From NCBI GenBank assembly GCA_963744255.1, contig CAVUSZ010000001.1, forward strand, positions 1 to 64,000: a stretch of 64,000 nucleotides of DNA. Direction: 5' to 3'. The position numbers and the translations under genes are program-made. How positions within the stretch are numbered: position 1 is the stretch's first letter; each line of letters opens with the position of its first letter. A model generated the notes under the pieces. It had not been told where the DNA came from. It ran no database searches and saw only the letters and a program-made list of their open reading frames with translations. Source of the DNA: DATEDA01 sp963744255. Its GTDB lineage: Bacteria; Pseudomonadota; Gammaproteobacteria; Burkholderiales; SG8-39. Below are positions 19,814 to 30,346 of the stretch, piece by piece.

Positions 19814-20719
19814 ATGACCGAGCCGCTCCAGTTCGACGTCTCGCAGCTTCGCGGAAGTCTGCGGGATGACGAGCCGATGGCGAAGCACGTGAGCTGGCGC
19901 GCCGGCGGACGCGCAGCACGCGCCTACGTGCCGAAGGACCTCGGCGACCTCCAGGTGTTCCTGCGGATGCTGCCCCCGCAGGAGCCGGTCTGCTTCGTGG
20001 GGCTGGGATCGAACCTGCTCGTGCGCGACGGCGGCTACGCCGGCACGGTCGTGCTGATGCACGACACGCACGGTGCGATCCGGCTCGAAGCCGATCTCGT
20101 GTTCGCCGCGGCCGGGGTCGCGGCGCCGAAAGTCGCCCGGTTCGCGGCAATGCACGGCCTTGAGGGCGCGGAGTTCCTCGCCGGCGTGCCGGGGACGGTT
20201 GGCGGTGCGCTGGCGATGAACGCCGGCTGCTACGGCGGCGAGACTTGGGAATTCGTCGTGCGCGCCGACACCATCGATCGCGCGGGGTGGCTGCGTGCGC
20301 GCCGCGCGGAGGACTTCGAGATCGGCTACCGGCATTGCGTGCCGCCGACCGAGGAATGGTTCACCGCCGCGTGGTTCCGCTTCCCGCACGGCGATGGGCG
20401 GCGGGCGCGGGCGCGGATCAAGGAGCTGCTCGCGCGCCGGATCGCGGCCCAGCCGCTCAACCTGCCGAATGCCGGCTCGGTGTTCCGCAACCCGCCGGAG
20501 GATCACGCCGCGCGCCTCGTCGAGGCCTGCGGCCTGAAGGGTTATGCGATCGGCAACGTGCGCATCTCTGAAAAGCACGCGAACTTCATCGTCAACCCGG
20601 ATGGCAAGGCGCACGCGGCGGACATCGAGGCGCTGATCGGGCACGCGCGCCGGGCGGTACGGAACCGCTTCGGCATCGATCTCGTGCCCGAAGTCCGGAT
20701 CATAGGTGACGCGCTGTGA
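19814..20719 (+). CDS. murB: UDP-N-acetylenolpyruvoylglucosamine reductase MurB
   Basis: FAD- and NADPH-dependent reductase forming UDP-MurNAc. The FAD-binding motifs GLGSNLLVRDGGY (about residues 63-75) and GVPGTVGGALAMNAGCYGGE (about 126-145) are clear. NAGSVFRNP carries the catalytic Ser and the C-terminus has SEKHANFIVN. Length of 301 aa fits the short MurB class. The start is ATG 19814, preceded by GGTGGAG, 11 bp after murC. The stop overlaps the ddl GTG start. Confidence 0.95.
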   Translation: MTEPLQFDVSQLRGSLRDDEPMAKHVSWRAGGRAARAYVPKDLGDLQVFLRMLPPQEPVCFVGLGSNLLVRDGGYAGTVVLMHDTHGAIRLEADLVFAAAGVAAPKVARFAAMHGLEGAEFLAGVPGTVGGALAMNAGCYGGETWEFVVRADTIDRAGWLRARRAEDFEIGYRHCVPPTEEWFTAAWFRFPHGDGRRARARIKELLARRIAAQPLNLPNAGSVFRNPPEDHAARLVEACGLKGYAIGNVRISEKHANFIVNPDGKAHAADIEALIGHARRAVRNRFGIDLVPEVRIIGDAL

Positions 20720-21651
20720 GCGGCCGGTTCGGCAAGGTTGCAGTGCTGCTTGGCGGACGCTCCGCCGAGCGCGAGGTGTCGCTGAAGAGCGGCGGGATGG
20801 TGCTGGCGGCGCTCCGCACGGCCGGCGTGGATGCGCATTCGTTCGACCCGCGCGACCGCGGGCTCGATGAGCTGATCGCTGAAGGCTTCGACCGCGTCTT
20901 CATCGCACTCCACGGCCGCTACGGCGAGGACGGGACGATCCAGGGGGCGCTCGAGCTGCTCGGCATCCCGTACACCGGCTCGGGCGTCCTCGCGAGCGCG
21001 CTCGCGATGGACAAGTGGCGGACCAAGCTCGTATGGCAGGCAGCGGGCGTTTCGACGCCGCGCTACGAGCTCCTCTCCGCCGGCTGCGACTTCGCCGCGG
21101 TGGCCGCGCGGCTCGGCCTGCCGATCATGGTGAAGCCGGCGAACGAAGGCTCGTCGATCGGCATGAGCAAGGTGCGGCGCGCGGCCGACCTCGACGAAGC
21201 GTATGCGCTCGCCGCGAACTACGATCCGCTGGTGATCGCCGAGCAGTTCATCGACGGCGTCGAGCTGACCGGCGGCATCCTCGGGCGCGAGGCGCTGCCG
21301 CTCATCCGGCTCGAGACGCCGCGCGATTTCTACGACTACGAAGCGAAGTATCTTGCCGACGACACCCGCTACATCCTCCCGTGCGGCCTGTCGGAAGATG
21401 CCGAGCGTGAGGTCCGAGCGACGGGTCTGCGCGCGTTCGACACGCTCGGCTGTCGCGGCTGGGGCCGGGTCGACCTGATGCTCGATCGCGCCGGCAACCC
21501 GTACTTCCTGGAGGTCAACACCTCGCCCGGCATGACCGACCACTCGCTCGTGCCGATGGCGGCGCGCCACGCGGGCATCTCGTTCGAGGCGCTGTGCGTG
21601 CGGATCCTCGAGGCCGCAACGGTGACGGAAGCGAGGACCCATGTGGGATAG
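20716..21651 (+). CDS. ddl: D-alanine--D-alanine ligase
   Basis: ATP-grasp ligase making the D-Ala-D-Ala dipeptide used by MurF. The N-terminal VAVLLGGRSAEREVSLKSG, the HGRYGEDGTIQGALE motif, the ATP-binding VKPANEGSSIGMSKV and the C-terminal metal-binding FLEVNTSPGMTDHSL are all in place. Length of 311 aa is normal for the DdlB type found in dcw clusters. It starts with GTG in a GTGA overlap with murB and overlaps ftsQ by 11 nt. Confidence 0.95.
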   Translation: MSGRFGKVAVLLGGRSAEREVSLKSGGMVLAALRTAGVDAHSFDPRDRGLDELIAEGFDRVFIALHGRYGEDGTIQGALELLGIPYTGSGVLASALAMDKWRTKLVWQAAGVSTPRYELLSAGCDFAAVAARLGLPIMVKPANEGSSIGMSKVRRAADLDEAYALAANYDPLVIAEQFIDGVELTGGILGREALPLIRLETPRDFYDYEAKYLADDTRYILPCGLSEDAEREVRATGLRAFDTLGCRGWGRVDLMLDRAGNPYFLEVNTSPGMTDHSLVPMAARHAGISFEALCVRILEAATVTEARTHVG

Positions 21652-22381
21652 CGCGCGCTTCCTGAACGCCGTCGCCGACCTGCTGTATCTCGCGGCAGCG
21701 GGGCTCGCGCTCTGGGTGGCGTCGCAGGCCGCGGTGCGCGTGCCGTTCATGCCGGTGCGGACGGTGGTCGTGGCCGGCAACCCCGTGCACGTCGACGCCG
21801 ACACCGTGAGCGGAGCGCTCGAGGGGCGCATCGCCGGCAACTTCTTCGGGCTCGCGCTCGAGGACGTGCGGCGCGAACTGGCGCGGCTCCCCTGGGTGCG
21901 CCAGGTGGAAGCACGGCGTGAGTGGCCCGACCGGATCGTCGTGCGATTCGAGGAGCACCGCGCGCTCGCCCGCTGGTCGGACACGCGGCTGCTGAACACC
22001 TACGGCGAGCTGTTCGACGCCGACTCGGACACGATGCTGCCGCGGCTCGCCGGCCCGCCCGGGACCGAGCGCGAGGTTGCGCGTCGCTACCTCGCGTTCC
22101 GCGAGCTGGTCGCGCCGCTCGGCAGCGAGCCGACACACGTCACGCTCTCGGCGCGATACGCCTGGCAAATGCGGCTGGCGAACGGCCTCGTCCTCGAGCT
22201 CGGCCGCGATCAGGCGCGGCAGACGCTCGAGGAGCGGCTCGCACGCTTCGTCGCCGTGTACCCGCGCACTGCAGCCCATCTCAACCAGCGGATCGAGAAA
22301 ATCGATCTCCGCTACCCGAGCGGCTTCGCGATCCGCCTGCCGGAGGCGGCGGCCGACGTCCCCCCGCGCAAGCGAACCTGA
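21641..22381 (+). CDS. ftsQ: cell division protein FtsQ
   Basis: Bitopic divisome protein linking early and late division proteins through FtsB/FtsL. One membrane segment lies at about residues 12-30. A POTRA domain begins near VRTVVVAGNPVHVDADTV (about 45-62), and the FtsQ domain follows with RREWPDRIVVRFEEHRALARW. Length of 246 aa is normal for betaproteobacteria. It lies between ddl and ftsA, 14 bp before the ftsA start. Confidence 0.93.
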   Translation: MWDSARFLNAVADLLYLAAAGLALWVASQAAVRVPFMPVRTVVVAGNPVHVDADTVSGALEGRIAGNFFGLALEDVRRELARLPWVRQVEARREWPDRIVVRFEEHRALARWSDTRLLNTYGELFDADSDTMLPRLAGPPGTEREVARRYLAFRELVAPLGSEPTHVTLSARYAWQMRLANGLVLELGRDQARQTLEERLARFVAVYPRTAAHLNQRIEKIDLRYPSGFAIRLPEAAADVPPRKRT

Positions 22382-22395
22382 TCCACGAGGCGACC

Positions 22396-23745
22396 ATGAA
22401 GAAACAGCTCTCGTTCGTAGGCCCCATCAGCGCCGACACCGTCGAGCGCATGTTCGAGGCCGACACGCCGGTCCGGCACGAGCCCGCCGCGGCGCGGTCG
22501 CCGTACGGCCCGCGCGCCCGCCGCGACCAGCGGAACCTGATCGTCGGGCTCGACATCGGCACCTCGAAGGTCGTCGCGCTCGTCGCCGACCTCACGGTCG
22601 ACGGCCGGCTCGAGGTGATCGGGATGGGCACCCACGAGTCGCGGGGCCTCAAGAAGGGCGTCGTGGTGAACATCGAGGCCACGGTGAACGCGATCCAGCG
22701 CGCGCTCGAGGAGGCGGAGCTGATGGCCGACTGCAAGATCCAGCGCGTCTACACCGGGATCGCCGGGAGCCACATCCGCAGCTTCAACTCGACCGGCATG
22801 GTGGCGGTGAAGGACAAGGAGGTGACGCCGCTCGATATCGACCGCGCGATCGAGACCGCGCGTGCGATGCCGATCCCGACCGACCAGCAGGTGTTGCACA
22901 TCCTCACCCAGGAGTTCCTGATCGACGGGCAGGACGGCATCCGCGAGCCGCTCGGGATGTCCGGCGTGCGACTCGAGGTGAAGGTCCACATCGTCACCGG
23001 CGCGGTGAGTGCGGCGCAGAACATCGTGAAGTGCGTGCGCCGCTGCGGGCTCGAGGTCGCCGACCTCATCCTGCAACCGCTCGGCTCGTCGATCGCCGTC
23101 CTCTCCGAGGACGAGAAGGAGCTCGGCGTCGCGCTGGTCGACATTGGCGGCGGCACGACCGATATCGCGATCTTCCGCGAGGGCGCGATCCGGCATACCG
23201 CGGTTATCCCGATCGCCGGCGACCAGGTGACCAACGACATCGCGATGGCCCTGCGCACGCCGACGCCCGAAGCCGAGCTCATCAAGATCCGTCACGGCTG
23301 CGCGCTGCGAAGCCTCGCCAACCCCGCCGAGACGATCGAGGTCCCGGGACTCGGCGACCGGCCGCCGCGACAGCTCTCGCGACAGACGCTCGCGGAGGTG
23401 ATCGAGCCTCGCGTCGAGGAGCTCTACACGCTGGTGCAGCAAGTGCTGCGCCAGTCGGGGTTCGAGGAGCTCCTCTCCTCCGGCGTGGTGCTCACCGGCG
23501 GCTCGTCGGTGATGCAGGGCATGGTGGAGCTCGGCGAGGAGATCTTCCACATGCCGGTCCGGCTCGGCGTGCCGCGCTATTCGGGCGGGCTGGCCGACGT
23601 GGTTCAGAGCCCGCGGTACGCGACGGCGATGGGCCTGCTCGCGGAAGGCAGGTCGCAGGTGGAGCGCGGAATCCTAGCGCGCCAGACGGGCGGCTTCGGC
23701 GCGACCTTGCGCCGGATGCGCGAATGGTTTCAACGCAACTTCTAA
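22396..23745 (+). CDS. ftsA: cell division protein FtsA with N-terminal extension
   Basis: Actin-like ATPase that anchors FtsZ to the membrane. The core begins at about residue 50 (VGLDIGTSKVVALVAD), followed by GIAGSHI, the phosphate-binding DIGGGTTDIAIF, and VLTGGSSVMQG. The C-terminus ends in an amphipathic helix (LRRMREWFQRNF), the membrane-targeting sequence. From ATG 22396 (upstream GAGG) the protein is 449 aa, with about 38 extra residues before the usual start. A second in-frame ATG at 22450 would leave a shorter extension. The extension contains FVGPISADTVERMFE and is Arg-rich near the core. Confidence 0.93.
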   Translation: MKKQLSFVGPISADTVERMFEADTPVRHEPAAARSPYGPRARRDQRNLIVGLDIGTSKVVALVADLTVDGRLEVIGMGTHESRGLKKGVVVNIEATVNAIQRALEEAELMADCKIQRVYTGIAGSHIRSFNSTGMVAVKDKEVTPLDIDRAIETARAMPIPTDQQVLHILTQEFLIDGQDGIREPLGMSGVRLEVKVHIVTGAVSAAQNIVKCVRRCGLEVADLILQPLGSSIAVLSEDEKELGVALVDIGGGTTDIAIFREGAIRHTAVIPIAGDQVTNDIAMALRTPTPEAELIKIRHGCALRSLANPAETIEVPGLGDRPPRQLSRQTLAEVIEPRVEELYTLVQQVLRQSGFEELLSSGVVLTGGSSVMQGMVELGEEIFHMPVRLGVPRYSGGLADVVQSPRYATAMGLLAEGRSQVERGILARQTGGFGATLRRMREWFQRNF

Positions 23746-23777
23746 GTCCCAAACACTGCTCAGGCAAGGAGGCATGC

Positions 23778-24929
23778 ATGTTCGAGATCGTAGACAGCAA
23801 CCAGGTCCCGGGAACGATCATTAAGGTGGTCGGCGTTGGCGGCGCAGGCGGGAACGCCGTGGATCACATGATTCGCAACGGCGTGACCGGGGTGGAGTTC
23901 ATCACCGCCAACACCGACGCACAGGCGCTCTCGCGGTGCCTCGCCAAGCAGCAGCTCCAGCTAGGTTCGACCGGTCTGGGGGCCGGCGCGAAGCCGGAGG
24001 CCGGGCGCGCGGCCGCGCTCGAGCAGCGGGAAGCAATCCGCGAGTCGCTGGCGGGGGCCCACATGTGCTTCATCACCGCCGGCATGGGCGGCGGCACCGG
24101 CACTGGCGCGGCGCCGGTGGTGGCCGAGGTCGCGCGCGAGATGGGCATTCTCACCGTGGCGGTGGTGTCCAAACCGTTCGCCTTCGAGGGCAGGCGCATG
24201 CGCATCGCCGAGGCCGGGATGGCGGAGCTCGCCGAGCACGTGGACTCGCTGATCGTGATCCTCAACGAGAAGCTGATGGAGGTGCTCGGCGAGGACGTGT
24301 CGATGAAGGACGCCTTCCGCGCGGCCGACGACGTGCTCTACAACGCGGTAGCCGGCATCTCGGAGATCATCAACTCGCCGGGGCTCGTCAACGTCGACTT
24401 CGAGGACGTGCGCACGGTGATGGCCGAGATGGGCATGGCGATGATGGGCTCGGCCTACGCGGCCGGCATCGACCGCGCCCGTGTCTCGGCCGAGCAGGCG
24501 GTGGCGAGCCCGCTGCTCGAGGGCATCAACCTCGCGGGCGCGCGCGGCGTGGTGGTCAACATCACCGCAAGCGACGGCCTCAAGATGCGCGAGGTGCACG
24601 AGGTGATGCGCACGATCCAGAGCTTCGCCGCCGAGGATGCGCACATCATCTTCGGCGCGGTCTACGACGAGGCCCTCGGCGACAACCTGCGGGTGACGGT
24701 GGTGGCGACCGGGCTCGGTAATCGCGAGGTCGTGCGCAGCCAGAAGCCGCAGCTCGTCGTGCAGCGGACCGGGACCGACAACGCGGGCATCCAGGTCGTC
24801 GACCATGGCACGCTCGACAGGGTCCCGGCGGTGTTCCGCAAGAACCGGAGCTCGACGATCGAGGCGCTGTCGGCGAGCGGGGTGGACAAGTACGACATCC
24901 CGGCCTTCCTCAGGAAGCAGGCGGACTGA
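23778..24929 (+). CDS. ftsZ: cell division GTPase FtsZ
   Basis: Tubulin homologue that forms the Z ring. The N-terminus has KVVGVGGAGGNAVDHM, the GTP-binding tubulin signature is GMGGGTGTGAAPVVA (about residues 102-116), and the T7 synergy loop region is NVDFEDVRTVM. The C-terminal conserved peptide DIPAFLRKQAD, which binds FtsA and ZapD, is intact. The linker is short and the total is 383 aa. The start is ATG 23778 with an ideal AAGGAGG at 23766-23772, stronger than most sites in the cluster, fitting the high FtsZ level needed. Confidence 0.97.
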   Translation: MFEIVDSNQVPGTIIKVVGVGGAGGNAVDHMIRNGVTGVEFITANTDAQALSRCLAKQQLQLGSTGLGAGAKPEAGRAAALEQREAIRESLAGAHMCFITAGMGGGTGTGAAPVVAEVAREMGILTVAVVSKPFAFEGRRMRIAEAGMAELAEHVDSLIVILNEKLMEVLGEDVSMKDAFRAADDVLYNAVAGISEIINSPGLVNVDFEDVRTVMAEMGMAMMGSAYAAGIDRARVSAEQAVASPLLEGINLAGARGVVVNITASDGLKMREVHEVMRTIQSFAAEDAHIIFGAVYDEALGDNLRVTVVATGLGNREVVRSQKPQLVVQRTGTDNAGIQVVDHGTLDRVPAVFRKNRSSTIEALSASGVDKYDIPAFLRKQAD

Positions 24930-25034
24930 GAACCGGCCGCGGGGGTGGAGGCTGCTGTCTAGGGGTGCGCTGGAGGCTGGCCTCGCGGCGGCGTGCCGTG
25001 TTACCCTGCAACCCTTTGGCCGAAAAGAACAAAG

Positions 25035-25949
25035 ATGCTTCGCCAGCGCACCATCAAGCGCGCGATCAAGTCGACGGGCGTGGGTCTGCACACCGGCAGG
25101 AAAGTCGTCATGACCCTGCGGCCGGCTCAGGCGGACGCCGGCATCGTCTTCCGCCGCGTCGACCTCGACCCGCCGGTCGACATCCGGGCCGAGGCACGCG
25201 CCGTGACCGACACGCGTCTGTGTAGCGCGCTCGAAGGCGGCGGCGCGAAGGTCGCGACCGTCGAGCATCTGATGTCGGCGCTCGCCGGACTCGGCATCGA
25301 CAACCTCTACGTCGAACTCGCCGGACCCGAGGTGCCGATCATGGACGGCAGCGCCGCACCGTTCTTGTTCCTGCTGCAGTCGGCGGGCGTCGAGGAGCAG
25401 CGCGCTCCGAAGCGATTCTTCCGCATCCGCCGCCCGGTCGAAGTGCGCGACGGCGACAAGTGGGCGCGGTTCGAGCCGTATGACGGATTCAAGGTGTCGT
25501 TCTCGATCGTGTTCGACCACCCGGTGTTCGAACGCTCCACCCAATCGCTCGCCATCGACTTCGCCGAGACGCCGTATACGAAGGAGATCGCCCGCGCCCG
25601 CACGTTCGGCTTCGCGCAGGACGTCGAGACGCTGCGCAATGCCGGGCTCGCGCTCGGCGGCAGCCTCGACAACGCGGTGGTGCTCGACGAGTACCGCGTC
25701 CTCAACTCGGACGGCCTGCGCTACGCCGACGAGTTCGTGAAGCACAAGGTGCTCGACGCGATCGGCGACCTCTACCTCGTCGGCCATCCGGTGATCGGGT
25801 CGTTCGTCGCCCACAAGTCGGGGCACGCGCTGAACAACCAGCTGCTCCGTGCGACGCTCGACCAGGCCGATGCATGGGAGCTGGCGAGCTTCGAGCGGGC
25901 CGACGAGGCACCAGCCGCGCTCGCGAAAGCCTTCGCGCTCGCCTCCTGA
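25035..25949 (+). CDS. lpxC: UDP-3-O-acyl-N-acetylglucosamine deacetylase LpxC
   Basis: Zinc deacetylase catalysing the committed step of lipid A synthesis. IKSTGVGLHTGRKVVMTL opens the protein. Zinc and catalytic motifs are VEHLMSALAGLGIDN (His), the MDGSA motif, the KHKVLDAIGDL region (His and Asp ligands) and KSGHALNNQL (general acid His). Length of 304 aa is normal. It closes the dcw cluster, 105 bp after ftsZ. That gap contains two TGGAGGCTG direct repeats. Confidence 0.96.
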   Translation: MLRQRTIKRAIKSTGVGLHTGRKVVMTLRPAQADAGIVFRRVDLDPPVDIRAEARAVTDTRLCSALEGGGAKVATVEHLMSALAGLGIDNLYVELAGPEVPIMDGSAAPFLFLLQSAGVEEQRAPKRFFRIRRPVEVRDGDKWARFEPYDGFKVSFSIVFDHPVFERSTQSLAIDFAETPYTKEIARARTFGFAQDVETLRNAGLALGGSLDNAVVLDEYRVLNSDGLRYADEFVKHKVLDAIGDLYLVGHPVIGSFVAHKSGHALNNQLLRATLDQADAWELASFERADEAPAALAKAFALAS

Positions 25950-26006
25950 GGCTCCCCGGCAGCTCCCCCTCGCGGGCGATGGACAAGCCGCGACCGCCTA
26001 CCCGAG

Positions 26007-26020
26007 TGTCATATATGACA
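26007..26020. promoter_or_regulatory. perfect 14-bp AT-rich palindrome between lpxC and dciA
   Basis: TGTCATATATGACA is a perfect palindrome standing out in very GC-rich DNA, with a further CGA/TCG match one base outside each arm. It lies 58 bp after lpxC and 6 bp before the end of the convergent dciA. No T-run follows on either strand, so it looks more like a protein binding site than an intrinsic terminator. Confidence 0.45.
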
Positions 26021-26025
26021 TCGGT

Positions 26026-26457
26026 CTAGCGGGTTTTCTTCGCGAGCGAGTTCAGCGCGCGCCGCAACCGGCTGTCGGGCAGTCGACGGCCGATCTCGGT
26101 GAGTGCGTCCGAAGCGCGAGGGGAGAGAAAGAGGGCTTTTTTCTCAGGTACTTGCGGAGCGAAACTCCACGTGCCTTGCACATCCACCTTGATTCCGGTA
26201 GCTTTCAAACCGCGCTTGCCCAGAGCCTCGATGATCCTGGGCCCGAAGTGCCGGAGCTTCGCCGCCACGGCGTTGTTCCCGGCAACAACAACAACGACTC
26301 CCTGCTTGTAGTTCGCGATCGCGCACGATCGCCGCAGATTGTCCGGCAGCACCTCGGAGAGATGCTGCCGAATGGCGAGGAGCAAGGCGGCCCGGGGTAC
26401 CAGCCGGCTGGTACCGTCACCACGGTCCAGGTAGTCACCGATTCGCTTGGCCTGCAT
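26026..26457 (-). CDS. dciA: DUF721 family protein, DciA-like helicase loader candidate
   Basis: A 143-aa protein of the DUF721 family. Members named DciA bind and load the replicative helicase DnaB in bacteria lacking DnaC. The conserved core is LLLAIRQHLSEVLPDNLRRSCAIANYKQGVVVVVAGNN read in pieces, a KH-like fold, followed by AAKLRHFGPRIIEAL. The C-terminal tail is basic (RRLPDSRLRRALNSLAKK). The ATG at 26457 is chosen; an in-frame ATG at 26487 would overlap the divergent peptidase gene. The position between lpxC and M23/secA is common in betaproteobacteria. Family assignment is firm; loader function is inferred. Confidence 0.8.
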   Translation of the reverse strand: MQAKRIGDYLDRGDGTSRLVPRAALLLAIRQHLSEVLPDNLRRSCAIANYKQGVVVVVAGNNAVAAKLRHFGPRIIEALGKRGLKATGIKVDVQGTWSFAPQVPEKKALFLSPRASDALTEIGRRLPDSRLRRALNSLAKKTR

Positions 26458-26481
26458 GACAGACGGCCCGAGAGGGGGTGC

Positions 26482-27426
26482 ATGCATATTATTGTGGTCT
26501 CCGACCGGCTGGCCAAGGCCCGGTCGCTCGAATTCTCGACCCGGCACCTGGTGCTGGGCGGGCTTGGCATGATCGTCGGCGTGTTCGCGCTGGCGTTTCT
26601 CATTTCCTACCTCAGCGTACGCCACGCCGCGGAGCTCAAGCTCCCGCTGCTCCAGTCGCTGGCGCGCTCGGCGCACCAGGAGGAGTCCGAGCGGACGCAG
26701 GACTTCCTCCGCCAGAACCTGACCGCGATGGCGGTCAAGCTCGGCGAGATGCAGGCGCAGCTCATGCGCCTCGATGCGCTCGGCGAGCGGCTCTCGACGG
26801 TCGCCGGCGTCCGGCCGAGCGACTTCCGATTCGGCGAGGTCCCCGGACGCGGTGGTGCGGCGCTCGCCGTGGCGCCCATGCGCGATCTCTCGCTCGGCGA
26901 CTTCAGCCGCCAACTCGATTCCCTCGCGCGACGGACCGAGACCCGCTCCGACTACTACGGCGTACTCGAGTCGCAGCTCCTCGATGTGCGGGTCAAGCAG
27001 AAGCTCACGCCGACGTCGCTGCCGGTGACTTTCGGAAGCTGGAACGCATCGGGCTTCGGCTGGCGGATCGATCCGATCACGGGCCAGATGGCGGTGCACG
27101 AGGGGATCGACTTCATCGCCGAAATGGGTACGCCCATCCTCGCGGCAGCCGCGGGCGTCGTGGTCGGCGCCGAGTTCCAGCAGGCGTACGGCAACATGGT
27201 CGAGATCGATCACGGCGGGGATCTGCTGACGCGCTATGCCCACGCCTCGAAGATCCTCGTCAAGGTCGGGCAGCTAGTGCGGAGCGGCGAGAAGATCGCC
27301 GAGGTCGGGAACACCGGCCGCTCCACCGGCCCGCACCTCCACTTCGAGGTGCGCCACAAGGGCGCCGCGCAGAATCCGGCGAGATTCCTGCTCGGCGGCG
27401 CGAGCGTCGCCGCGGCCCGCCGCTAG
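26482..27426 (+). CDS. M23 family (LytM) metallopeptidase, membrane-anchored
   Basis: Peptidoglycan endopeptidase or divisome activator of the LytM class. One membrane segment near residues 31-50 is followed by a periplasmic coiled-coil-like stretch rich in Gln/Glu/Arg (about 65-105) and a C-terminal M23 domain. Zinc ligands are visible in HEGIDF (H and D), and HLHFEV carries the catalytic HxH; GNMVEIDHGGDL is also conserved. Length of 314 aa. The start is ATG 26482, preceded by GAGAGGGGGTG. It diverges from dciA with only 24 bp between, and a strong terminator follows it. Confidence 0.88.
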   Translation: MHIIVVSDRLAKARSLEFSTRHLVLGGLGMIVGVFALAFLISYLSVRHAAELKLPLLQSLARSAHQEESERTQDFLRQNLTAMAVKLGEMQAQLMRLDALGERLSTVAGVRPSDFRFGEVPGRGGAALAVAPMRDLSLGDFSRQLDSLARRTETRSDYYGVLESQLLDVRVKQKLTPTSLPVTFGSWNASGFGWRIDPITGQMAVHEGIDFIAEMGTPILAAAAGVVVGAEFQQAYGNMVEIDHGGDLLTRYAHASKILVKVGQLVRSGEKIAEVGNTGRSTGPHLHFEVRHKGAAQNPARFLLGGASVAAARR

Positions 27427-27506
27427 GTCGCGACCAGCCGCACCTTCGCGCCGTGGCAGTTGGTCACGAGCAGGTGCCGCAGACCGGGGAACGCCGCTAG
27501 TCGCAT
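27423..27506 (-). CDS. possible 27-aa small protein antisense in the M23-secA gap
   Basis: A short frame, ATG to TAG, with 24 of 27 codons ending in G or C (start MRLAAFPGLRHLL, end VRLVAT). It fills most of the gap before secA, where gammaproteobacteria carry secM, but it is on the other strand and has no convincing ribosome binding site. Its start codon lies in the loop of the intrinsic terminator. Coding status is doubtful. Confidence 0.2.
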   Translation of the reverse strand: MRLAAFPGLRHLLVTNCHGAKVRLVAT

Positions 27507-27523
27507 GATAGACTAGCTTTTTT
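27496..27523 (+). terminator. intrinsic terminator after the M23 peptidase gene
   Basis: GCTAGTC (27496-27502) pairs with GACTAGC (27511-27517) across an 8-nt loop and is followed at once by TTTTTT (27518-27523). It separates the M23 gene from secA 24 bp further on, so secA needs its promoter close by or depends on partial read-through. Confidence 0.8.
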
Positions 27524-27547
27524 CTCGTTCGCCCTCATCTCCCCGCA

Positions 27548-30301
<2,754 letters not shown>

Positions 30302-30314
30302 CACGAACCTACGC

Positions 30315-30342
30315 TCACAGAGCGGCGATCTCTGTGACCGCT
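30315..30342 (+). terminator. hairpin between secA and argJ, weak terminator or attenuator
   Basis: TCACAGAG (30315-30322) and CTCTGTGA (30330-30337) form a perfect 8-bp stem with a 7-nt loop, followed by CCGCTTTTC. The short T-run makes termination partial at best. It lies 14 nt after the secA stop and ends a few bases before the argJ start, so it could also affect argJ translation. Confidence 0.5.
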
Positions 30343-30346
30343 TTTC

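Noticed and set aside
17450..20719. A 1089-codon frame joining the MurG region, MurC and MurB
   Set aside because: It is an artefact of a shadow frame in murG, the murC frame, and the murC frame break that leads into the murB frame.
24930..25034. Regulatory role for the TGGAGGCTG repeats before lpxC
   Set aside because: The two copies are short and in GC-rich DNA; nothing else supports an operator.
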